A DNA stretch of 64,000 nucleotides from Ambrosia x helenae (taxonomy: Eukaryota > Streptophyta > Magnoliopsida > Asterales > Asteraceae). Below, piece by piece: positions 22,363 to 32,294 of the stretch. Both the position numbers and the translations under genes were made by a program. Location of the stretch: contig CM061224.1 of NCBI GenBank assembly GCA_030844895.1, positions 75,462,567 through 75,526,566 of the forward strand. The letters are read 5' to 3'. The notes under the pieces are model-generated. The model was not told the origin of the DNA and searched no databases. It was given only the letters and a program-made list of their open reading frames with translations. Numbering within the stretch: position 1 is the first letter of the stretch; each line of letters begins with the position of its first letter.

Positions 22363-23952
22363 AATCTATATATATATATATGTATGAATAATTATCATCG
22401 TATTGGGGTTCAAAATATCACCAAAAATAATAATAATAATAAGACTTGTCGTTTTATTCAACTTATACGTAACGTACAACTATTTAATGCGAAATGTTAC
22501 AGTCTCCCCTACTTTTAGGAACTTCGTCCCGAAGTTAAGAGAAACACTAGGTTTGCAATTGGTCAACTACTGAAAACCTTGATAGAATTTTTACACTACC
22601 TTAATGTACCTGTAAATTCATTATTACGTTCCGGACCGTAATTACCAATTTACCTTACATTAGGGTTTTGCGTCCTTTTGTGACATTACCGATTGTTGAG
22701 CAGGTCTGATAGTCTCCACTAGTCGTTGAGCAGGTGGTAGGGCCTCTCCCGACTGTTGGAAAGACATGATGACCTCTACTATTTAATGCGAAATGTTACA
22801 GTTTAGGTCCATCCCGTCATCCACGGTTCACCTTAGTAATATGTTGGAACGATAACAATCACCCACGCTACCTATGTAGGAGGTACACGTATCCGGGTGG
22901 GATTGTCAATCCAATAGATCTATTATTGAGTATCGCCGGCTTGGCCATAGCTAATGATTATGTAATGTTGAAACTCGTTGAAACTCGTTGAAACTGTTGT
23001 TGTCTAATTCATGAGGCAATAAAGTTTACAACTTGACATGCATGTTGAATTGCTTAAATAAAATGTTGCAAGTATAAAGAATCGCATAAACATGGTTACA
23101 TAAACTCACCTTAGTATAGTATTAGGCCTTGAGGAATAGTATGAGTGTAGCTCAATAGATTGCCAAGTATTACCCTATGTATAAGGTAACAAATAAGTCT
23201 AAGTCTATCTAGTCTACAAGTATATTCTAGGGTTTCGATTTGGGGATAACCATTTGTTGAATTAAAAATAAAATGTTTTAATATATAAAGGGAAATTTGA
23301 TAATTAAATAAATGAAAGTCTTTTTATAAAGTTTGAATTTAGGATGGTCACAATAATGTGTTTAAAGTATAAAAAATAATTTTTATAAAATTATTTTCTT
23401 TAAAATAGAATATTAATTCTATTTATAACAAATTATCAAGATTTAATTTTAATATTTAAAAATACTAAAATTAAAGAATTATTAGTTTAAAATTTATATT
23501 TCTGTTCTAAATATTCAGAAATAATTTGTATAAAATTTTGGTGCAAAAATATTAAAAATTGGATTTATTATGATTTAATTATAATTAAAACTAACAAAAA
23601 TTGATTAAAAATATTAAATAAATGATTTTTCAGAATTAAAAATCATTTCAGAAAAGTTTGTCATATTATAAACTCAGAATAATTTTTGTGGAAATTTATA
23701 AAATTGTTTTGATATTTTAATGGAATTTTATAAATATAATAGAATAAAATTGATTTAATTATTATATATATTAAATAAATTAATTTTGAAAACTAAAAAT
23801 TGTGAGTGAAACTTTTTCATCAGATTATCATAAAATAATTATTTTTAGAGTTTTTAAAAGAGTTTTAATATTTAAAAACGAATTTATAAAATTATATGTA
23901 TTATATATAATTTATTGATTTGTTTGATTAAAAAGAAATGAGGAAAAAGAGT

Positions 23953-24025
23953 GTGCCACAGCCGGGACTCGAACCCGGGTGGCTTGGTTGTGAGCACCAG
24001 ACACAACCACTTGGTCCAGACTAGT
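23953..24025 (-). other. tRNA-like module in solo LTR, minus strand
   Basis: Minus-strand A box TGGACCAAGTGGTTGT (24003-24018), B box GGGTTCGAGTCCC (23964-23976) in an extended GC-rich hairpin, then TCTTTTTCC (about 23942-23950). It is the best-preserved module of the set. Confidence 0.6.
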
Positions 24026-24627
24026 GGTTGTGTTGATTTCAGTTCAATTAAAAATATATATAATATGAAAATCGTGTTTATCCCCAAAATCAAACCCACG
24101 AGCCCTAATTTTCCAATCGTTTGATTCACACATCAATAACCCAATTAACCTTAGGGCTATTGATGTGTGAATGCCGAAGGTTAAATCCCAACAAAAAAAT
24201 CGTACCTACAATGCAGTAACGAGCACGATTGAACAGTCAAACCAAAAAGTCAAAAGTGCGATCGAATAACAAGAACAGAGGATTGTTGTGAAGAATTGGG
24301 GGTTGAGAGAGATGTAATGGCGAGTTGTGATCATTCAGAGAAGTTCAATTTATAGTACACAGGCCTAGATGATTGAATTGGCAAGTATTGACCACGAATT
24401 GAATATGGTACGCGAAATTGATAAATTTGGTAACAATTGGCTGTTAATAATCGTGTTGCTGAGTCATAAAAGGCCGATAATCGTGTAATGGTGCCAATTA
24501 TAGATCAATCACAAGTTAATGTGATGATTTTGGCAAGTCGTGTCTTCACAGTTGACTTTCCAAGTCAACTGTGAGGGTTTAAAAGCTAGTGATATAATTA
24601 AAGTGAACCGGGTTTGAAAACAGATAT

Positions 24628-24706
24628 GTATGCTAGACCAGATGGTTAAGATGTTGTTTTGTATTGGGCCAGCTTGGGCGCGGGTTCGAGTCCCGGCCCA
24701 AGCATC
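24628..24706 (+). other. tRNA-like module in solo LTR, plus strand
   Basis: A box TAGACCAGATGG at 24634-24645, B box GGTTCGAGTCC at 24683-24693, and an extended hairpin GCTTGGGC...GCCCAAGC around the B box. A T-run follows at 24710-24716. Confidence 0.6.
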
Positions 24707-24885
24707 TTATTTTTTTGACAATTATCCATGGTATATCCATATATATATATATATAATATATATATAGTATTAGGGTTTCCAAAATGCAACAAAAATAATT
24801 AAATGCACACATTAATACTGAAACTTGACGTTTTTTATTAATAATGATGTAACGTACAAGTATAATTGCGTAATGTTACAATGAT

Positions 24886-26403
24886 GGTGGCCAGAAGGCT
24901 TTTAACAAGAAGAAGGAGGTGCCACAAGAACATACAACTTTCAATGCGGAGAAGACGACAGATGCAGGGGTGTCATTTAAAGCAGTATTGACTGGGGATA
25001 AAGGTGACACAACGGAAGGGAAGGTGATTGACATTCCGAATGAAGCTAGGGACTATTCGAATCTCATTGGTAAGGCGTTGGTGGCTAGAGTTTTGGACGT
25101 TGATATACTGTAAATGGTTGGTTCGTTGTTTCGAGAACTCAATCCGGTTGGGTGTATACAATATCTAGGTGGTTTAACTATATTGATCTCATTTAGTAGT
25201 GTAGAAGAAGCGAAGGAGGTACGTAAAAAGGCGATTGATCGTGTTGATGTTTTTGGCACTATAGAGACATGGGTGGGACAATCTGTGACAGTGGAAAGGG
25301 TCGCATGGCTACGTGTTTATGGGGTTCCTCTGCCATTACTGTGCAACAAGACATTTGATTGATTGGCGAACGCTTTCGTACGGTAGTGCACAAAGCAAAC
25401 GTTAAACAACATGGGGGTGACATGTCCTACGAGTATGTTGCTGTCTTGTGCAAGGAGGAGGAGATGATCATGGAGGAAGTTTCAATTATGTGGAGAAGCG
25501 GGAGGTTTCAGGTTTGGGTGACGGAAGAAAGTGGGGATTGGATCACTGATCTGTTGTTTGGGAACCCGGATAATGATAATGAAGGACAGAGCTTGAATAC
25601 TTCGGATCCCTCACCGGTGACGGTAGACTCGCCGGTAACGGAAAAGGATGACTTGGATGTTAATGATGTAACGGTTGATAAGGAAACGCCCATTAATTCC
25701 GGAAATAATGGTAGTAACTCCTCGGCCATTAACTATAACATGATGATGAGGTATTGGAGGAGGGGAATTTAGGAAACATTCTCCTAGGGATCATCAAGAC
25801 AAACATTCCAAAAACTTCTATTGTCAACTGTCGAAAAAAAGAAAAAAGTTGAAATTCAAAAGACAAGGCTCCAAGTCCAAGTCTTCTTCTGGCCCAACAC
25901 GTAAGAAAAATAAAAACAGGCCCACTTGTGAAGACCCATTTGATGTGAATAGGTTTATTGGTCCAATGGATGTCAACCAAGCCCAACTTGCTTTAGATAA
26001 GAATAAAGTGCAGATTTCGAAAGGCTTATCTTTTTCTGATGATAGGCCACGCACAGGGGACGATTCAATCAATTGTGAAAGATACACCAATTCTCCTTTA
26101 AAGTCTTTTGAAGAACTTTTGGCTGAGGAGGAGATAAACAGTGGCACGGGTGTAAACGTGAGGGGGCATCATTTGGACTTAAATTCATAGCCGGTGTATG
26201 ACAAGGAAGAAGTAGGGCTTCGAAAACTTAGTATGGAGGAAGAGGATGCTTTGCCATCTTCTAGAAGAACGAAAAACCAGGTTGATCTTGAGGTTTTGGC
26301 GACAATTGACCTGGGTGGTGAATTAGGGGCCGAACTACATACACATGAAGAGCTGATTAGAAGCACTATTCAGGAAGAAGGTTTACAGCAAGGTAACAAA
26401 TGA
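24886..26403 (+). pseudogene. LINE-1 ORF1, C-terminal part
   Basis: Continues ORF1 after the solo LTR (GGQKAFNKKKEV). An in-frame TAA interrupts it at 25111-25113, and a frameshift follows near 25359. Recognisable pieces are GSLFRELNPVGCIQYLGG, WVGQSVTVERVAWLRVYGVP and GERFRTVVHKANVKQ, the usual middle domain of RRM-type LINE ORF1. The C-terminal half is rich in Ser, Asp and Lys and breaks into further frames near 25772-25849 and 26190. The ORF ends with TGA at 26401-26403, overlapping the ORF2 ATG at 26400-26402. Confidence 0.75.
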
Positions 26404-29400
26404 ATTTTCTATCTATAAATATAAGGGGTATGGGGGGTGTAGGGTAAAGCACCTTGGGTTAAGAAATTGAAAGAGGAGAACAATGTTTCGGTGGTAGCTA
26501 TACAGGAAACTCAATTTCGGGATGTGTCTGGTGTCGATTGGTTTAGGTATTGGGGTAACTCAAGTGTGGAGGTTGAGGCTGTAGAAGCTGTGGGTAGATC
26601 TGGAGGGTTGGTGACTTTATGGGACCAAGAAATTTGTTAAAACTTCTTGTGTGAAACATCAGTGGTTCCTGCTTGTAACAGGTTATCTGAAAGATGATGG
26701 TTCTTTATTGAATATTCTTAATTTGTATGCTCCCCAACGGCCGTCGGATAAACGGTCTTTATGGGGTTCTCTTTGTGGTATTATTGAGGGGGCCACTGGT
26801 ATGTGGCGTGTCATGGGAGATTTTAATGCTGTTAGATTTAGAGAAGAACGTAAAAATTCTTTCTTTGATCAAACAGTAGCGGACGACCTAAATGCTTTTA
26901 TTGACACGGCCAGGCTTATGGAGTATGGAATGAAAGGAAAAAAAATTCGCATGCTTGTCTCATAAAGGCTCGGTTTTTAAACTGAGTAAGATAGACCGGT
27001 TTTTTGTGTGTTCAAGTTTTTTCAATAGGTGGCCGGAGGCATGTCTTCGTGCTCTGCCAAGGTATCTTTCGGATCACTGCCCGCTTCTATTGTCCCTGGT
27101 GAATGAGAATTTTAGAGCAAGACCGTTTAGATGGTTCAACTCGTGGCTCGATAGAGAAGGGTGTGAAGACTTGGTTACTAAAGTTTTAGAAGATTTTACA
27201 TCTGCAGGTCTTCTGGATCTGGCCCTTTCCGGGAAATTCAGGTATCTAAAATCTGTGTTGAAGGATTGGAAGAAGAGGTTGGATGTGACTGAAGGTGAGA
27301 CTCTTAAAACGTTAAAAGATGATTTGGAAAAAATTGAAATGGATATGGAACACAGAGAGTTGATGGAGGAAGAGGAGTGGATTTGGAATGAGTGTAAAAA
27401 GGGGATCAGTGAAATAGAGATGTGGTATGCTCGGGATTTATTTCAAAAATCTAGGGTGCGTTGGGCTATGCATGGGGACGATAATACGAATTTCTTCCAT
27501 AACGTTGTTAATGGTAGGAATGCGTCCAATTCTATTCAAGGTCTTATGGTGGAAGGGGAGTGGGTTTCAAAGCCGAACTTGTTAAAAAGGGAAGTGTTGA
27601 AGTTTTTTAGAACTCATTTTTCTGAAAAATTTTCCTCACGCCCGAATTTAGTGTGTGAAGATCTGAAGACGGTTCCTCGGAATATGGTAGATGGTCTTAT
27701 TGCTCCTTTCTCCAAGAAGGAAGTTAAGGAGGCCGTGATTGATTGCGGGTTGGATAAAGCGCCAGGGCCGGACGAGTTTAATTTCTGGTTCATAAGGAGG
27801 TTTTGGAGATTTTTGAAGACGACTTCTACAATATCATGGTGAATTTTTTTGATACGGGTATTATTAACCATGGGTGTGCTTTGTCTTTTATTACATTGGT
27901 TCCAAAAATTAAAAATCCTTTGGGTCTAAGAGATTTTAGACCAATTACTTTAGTGGGTTCAATATCAAAGGTTATTTCTAAAGTTTTGGCCAACCGGCTT
28001 AAGAAGGTGATCGGTCATATTATTTCTAAGTCGCAGTCGGGTTTTCTAAGTGATAGATTTATCCTTGATGGTCCTCTCATGGTTAACGAGATTCTTAATT
28101 GGGGTAAAAGAAGGAGTAAGGAGATGTTTTTTCTTAAAAATTGATTTTGAAAAGGCTTATGATAATGTTCATTGGCCTTTTTTATTATCTGTATTGGACC
28201 AAATGGGGTTCCCGGAGAGATGGTGTTTATGGGTGAAAGGTATTTTACAATCGGCCAGGTCAGCAGTTCTTGTTAACGGGTCGCCTACGTTTGAGTTTCA
28301 ATGTCAAAAAGGATTGCGACAAGGTGATCCACTTTCTCCATTTCTTTTCTTGGTGGTTATGGAAGCCTTAACTTGCTTGTTCAATAAAGCGGTTAAGGAG
28401 AAGAAGTTTCAAGGTGTTTCAATTTCTAGAGATGGTCCAACTATTTCTCATTTCTTTTATGCAGATGACGCATTAATTATGGGAGATTGGTCTATTGAAA
28501 ACATCAACAACACGGCGAGAATTCTTCGTATTTTTCATGTGTGCTCGGGGATCAAGATCAATATTTATAAGTCACAGCTTTATGGTATTGGTATTTCCAG
28601 TGAAGAGGTGGCGGCTATGTCTATGGTAGTGGGATGTAGGATGGGTTCTATCCCCTTTGACTACTTGGGGATTTTGGTAGGGGCGAAGATGAATAGAATA
28701 AATAATTGGCGAAAGATAATTGACATCTTTGCTTCTAGATTGTCTTCTTGGAAAGCTTATCTTCTTTCTATAGGGGAAGAGTTACCCTCCTCAAGTCGGT
28801 TTTAGAAAGCCTCCCAGTTTATTATTTCTCCTTATACAAAGCTCCGGCGGGTGTGATTGAGAAATTGGAAAGGATGATGAAACGGTTTCTATGGTCGGGT
28901 AATAATGAAGTTAATAAACTTCATTGGGTGGCATGGGATAGGGTGACAAGACCAAAGAATGAAGGTGGGTCGGGGATTAGTCAGTTAAAGAATGTTAATG
29001 ATGCTTTGCTTTCAAAATGGATGTGGCATTTTCGGATAGAGAATCAATCCATGTGGAAGAAGGTAATTTTACTTTGTCATAAATGAAGACGAAGATAGTC
29101 CGGTTACCCGATCAGTTCTGGTGCGAATGGGTGTTGGGCTTCTATTGTAAAAAACTGTGAAAAACTTAATGCGAGGCAAATTGGGGAACGGATGTTCAAT
29201 ACGTTTCTGGGAGGACGTGTGGTTGGTGGAGGAATCTCTTAAATACCGGTTCCCTTTATTATATTGCAAGGCTGGAACAAAGATGGAGTTGATTAAAGAT
29301 TGTGTGGTGAATGGGGTTTGGACACCGCTGAGTTACTCCACTGCGTTCAGCTTGGCAGAAGCTCAGGAGTGGGAGCATCTTTCTACGTTGCTGGGCCAGG

Positions 29401-30014
29401 CCCAATTACACAATAGAGATGATGAATGGACGTGGAATGGATCTTCCGATTTTACTGTTTCCAATGTGAAGGATAAAATTAGAGTTTTACAAGATTCTCG
29501 AGATATTTTTAACTTTGAATGGGTTGCTTGGGTCCCTCTCAAATGTAACATTCTGGCGTGGAGGGCGGAGATGGATAGGATTCCTACGACTAATGCTCTC
29601 AATCGAAGAAATGTTCATATTCCGAATGACATTTGCAGGTTATGTGATGTGGATATTGAGACTTCCTCTCATCTTTTTACTGGATGTGGTTTCTCCTTTG
29701 GGGTGTGATCTTTTATTGGTAAATGGTGCAGGCTGGATCCAGTTTTTGCTTTTCAAACCCATGATCTTCTTCTTCTCCATAAAAAAGTGAGAGGAGGTAA
29801 GTGGGGAAAGAAGTTGATTCTTGGTATTTCTATGGTCACTATTTGGGCGATTTGGAGAGCGAGAATTAACAAAGCTTTTAGGGGAGTGGATCCAAAGGTC
29901 AACCTTGTTGTGGGTAGTATTAAGTCGTTTACTTTTTTGTGGTTTAAGAATAGGTCGAAGTTCAAAAATCTCATATGGGAGGATTGGTGTAATGACCCTT
30001 TGTATGTTTTGTAA
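26400..30014 (+). pseudogene. LINE-1 ORF2: endonuclease, reverse transcriptase, zinc finger
   Basis: ORF2 normally nicks target DNA and copies LINE RNA there. The start ATGAATTTTCTATC overlaps the ORF1 stop. Apurinic-endonuclease-like motifs are VVAIQETQF (about 26492), MGDFNAVRFREER (about 26814), KIDRFFVCS and YLSDHCPLLL (about 27063). The reverse transcriptase has DFRPITLVGSISK (about 27934), FEKAYDNVHW, GLRQGDPLSPFLFLVVMEAL (about 28312) and catalytic FYADDA (about 28456). The C-terminus has a CCHC-type finger, CRLCDVDIETSSHLFTGC (about 29635). Several frameshifts and stops (near 26457, 26638, 26960, 27830, 28145, 28790, 29700) inactivate it. No RNase H domain is seen. Confidence 0.88.
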
Positions 30015-30090
30015 CTGTTGAGGTGGCGGTCCTTGTTTTGAGGATGCGCCCCCTTTTGTTTTAATGAAATTCAATGTTCAAAAAAAAAAA
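30015..30090 (+). other. LINE-1 3' UTR and A-tail
   Basis: A short 3' UTR with GCGGTCCTTGTTTTGAGG ends AATGTTCA followed by ten A at 30081-30090. The GTTCA-A(n) end is shared with LINE-2, the SINE and the fragments at 36305-36393. Confidence 0.8.
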
Positions 30091-30120
30091 TAATGTTTTA
30101 AAATATTATATGATTTTTTT

Positions 30121-30300
30121 TTGAACGGCATCTCGCTCAGGGCTATACATGAGAATAGTCCGGCCGACGTGGGATTCGAACCGGGCACTCCAGGGTAGGA
30201 AACAGGCTAAGCCTGAAAACCTCCCACCTCACCTGCATCAAGTGGGAATTGAACCTGGCTCTCCAAGGAGAAACCACGTCCTTTCCACCACTAGACCAAC
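30121..30300 (-). mobile_element. tRNA-derived SINE with two B-box-like motifs
   Basis: On the minus strand the 5' end has an A-box-like TAGTTGGTCTAGTGG (about 30286-30301) and a B box GGTTCAATTCCC (30244-30255). A second B-box-like GGTTCGAATCCC follows (30171-30182). It ends GCCGTTCAA plus an A-run shared with the TSD. The TSD is TATGATTTTTTT at 30109-30120 and 30301-30312. A SINE of about 180 bp would be transcribed by Pol III and mobilised by LINE enzymes. Confidence 0.75.
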
Positions 30301-30381
30301 TATGATTTTTTTAATTAGACCAAGTTTATTAAATGTTAGTTTGATCAACCCTCATAAATGTATAGTTAAAGATACAATAAC

Positions 30382-32294
30382 ATGACGACGCAAAACTTAG
30401 AAGAGGGGGAGATTCCGCCGGAATCATCAGAGGGTGGTCAAGGTTTTTCGACAACATTTTTTCTTTCAAGTCTTCTGAAGGCATAACGTCGGAAGAGTTG
30501 AAGGGGGATGTTGGGTGCTGTGGGAAGCTGGTTGACGTTTACGTGGCCAGGAAGAAGGACAGATTTGGGAAGGTATTTGCTTTCGCTAGATTTGCCGATG
30601 TCAATGACGTGGAGAAGATGACAAAAGCTCTCAATAGCATACGTCCGTTTGGAAGGAGGATTTTTGCCAAAGTTGCTTGTTTCAGCAAGGAAGATAGTCG
30701 GCACCGTGCTGAGGTCCGGCAGGGAAAACCAAGCAGAACACGACGAAAGCTACGAACTCAGAATGGCGTAATGACATGGGCAATGGTGGTGAGAGGGGGG
30801 TGTGGCCTACAATGGGATGGGTAGCTATAATTCGTTCCGAGAAACTTTAACTGGGATTAAAGAGGTAAAAGAGTTTGATCTTGAGGCCTCAATGGCCGCT
30901 CCACCGGCATCTTGGCTTGGCTCTGCTGTGATTTGTCGGGCCAAGAACTACTACAGATTGTGTAATCTCCATGTCGGTTTGTCGGTGGTGAAAGATATTA
31001 GAATGATGGTAAGATACCTGGGAGGAATGAGTGTCCTTATCAACTTATCCTCCCGGACAAGGTTAAGGAATTCATGGCAGCAGGTGATCTTTGGGGTGAA
31101 TGGCTTTCGGATGTGAAGGAATGGCAGGGCCAAGCACTACAATTTGAGAGACTGACTTGGTTGAAAATCTCAGGCCTCCCGCTCCTATTCAGGTCTGTGG
31201 AGAACGTAGAAAAGATCGGAATGGCTTATGGCACCATCATCAGAGAGGTGGAAAATGGGGTGGCTGAGACGGATTTGTTAGGTGACTATGTGGGGATAAT
31301 TGTTAACCATGGAAGAAGAATTGAGGAGGTAATTAAAGTCAAGTGGCAAGGTGTTGTATTCAATTGCTGGGTGTCTAAAGGTTCTGGAAGATGGCTGCCG
31401 GAGTATATCGGGGAGCAGCCCGTTGTCATTGGCCGGGACTTGGAGTCCATCAGGGTTGAAGTAGCGGATGTAGGGTTCGGCGGGTGTCGGAGATCCTCCG
31501 AAGGCGCCAGAAGCTGAAACGGCTCCGGTGAAGCAGATGGAAAGTCCTGCCATCGTGCATGAATCGGTTGGGATTCAATAACTCCTTGCATGGGAATGAC
31601 ATTAATCATAACAATTATAATAATGATAATAATAATAAAGCATATAGGGATATGGAAGAGACTCTTGGGACAAAAAGGACACATGTCAGTGGTGACATCG
31701 AGGTGGGACATGAATTAAATGCTAGGAATATAAATGGGGACCAAAAATTGTGTTAATAATAATGGGATGGTAGGTGGGCTTGTGTCGCCTACAACCAACA
31801 AAGAAAACTCCAACAAGTGGGCCTCCATGGTGAATAGATGTGGGCTTAAAAATAAGAGGAAAAGAATAAAAGGGGTCCAAGCCCGTGGTGGTAAATTTAA
31901 AGTCAAAAGCAAAAGCACCATCTCTGACCAACTCGTGAAACAAATAGAAGGTGAAGGCTCCACCTCTTGTTCTAGTGGAGACAAGAAGAAAAGAAGGAAG
32001 GCTAAAGTGAACACTGCAGTAAGTATGCCAGAGGGGTTAGACCCGGTTTTCTCACAAGGGGCTGGGATTGACGATGAATTCGAATCAGACTGGGTGGATG
32101 AGGATGACCCGGGGACGGAATTAATGGAATCAAATGTTGCTGAGCGCCCTGTTAGCCTGTCAGATGAGAAGAAAACGGAAGAGGTGGGGCTGACTAAAGA
32201 GGTGGGTAGCACGGTGGGTCTATGCCTAGACGGATTTGAGCCGGAGGTAAGTAAAAGAATTGATAATGAATTGGGGCTTGGGGTGTCAAAATGA
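30382..32294 (+). pseudogene. LINE-2 ORF1, degraded
   Basis: Starts ATGACGACGC (MTTQNLEEGEIPPESSEG) and shifts frame near 30440. An RRM can be followed in pieces: an RNP2-like FDNIFSFKS and RNP1 KVFAFARFADV (about 30570-30602). Next are a middle domain (SWLGSAVICRAKNYYRLCNL, about 30910; LKISGLPLLFRSVENVEKIG, about 31160) and a Lys/Asp-rich C-terminus (31734-32294). There are at least four frame changes. It ends TGA at 32292-32294, overlapping the ORF2 ATG by the same ATGA arrangement as LINE-1. Confidence 0.8.

Larger units (their letters stand above)
19880..22501 (-). repeat. Complete LTR of the nested element, 2622 bp
   Basis: Shares order and sequence with 3591-6476 and with the outer solo LTR, including ATAGATCTAT near 20357, a polyadenine-rich middle, and two tRNA-like modules. 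After it the plus strand reads GTCTCCCCTACTTTTAGG, the inverse of the polypurine tract. Confidence 0.85.
19880..22800 (-). mobile_element. Internally deleted Gypsy-1-family element nested in the solo LTR
   Basis: Flanked by a perfect TSD GTTTA (19875-19879 and 22801-22805). It holds one full LTR (19880-22501), the polypurine tract and about 276 bp of 3' internal sequence (22502-22777), and only the outer 23 bp of the second LTR (22778-22800, identical to 22479-22501). The primer-binding site, gag and pol are lost. It starts TGTAACACCCC and ends TGTTACA. Confidence 0.9.
19475..24880 (-). mobile_element. Solo LTR (family of Gypsy-1) in LINE-1 ORF1, itself interrupted
   Basis: Begins TGTAACACCCC at 19475 and ends AATGTTACA at 24880, flanked by a perfect TSD ATGAT (19470-19474 and 24881-24885). 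Its two parts, 19475-19879 and 22806-24880, together make about 2.5 kb of one LTR; no internal region belongs to it. It therefore looks like the product of LTR-LTR recombination. A second element of the same family splits it (19880-22800). Confidence 0.9.

Noticed and set aside
133..24706. Functional tRNA genes at the A/B-box modules
   Set aside because: Anticodon arms are expanded or unpaired and acceptor stems pair only in part, so I list them as tRNA-like, not as tRNA genes.
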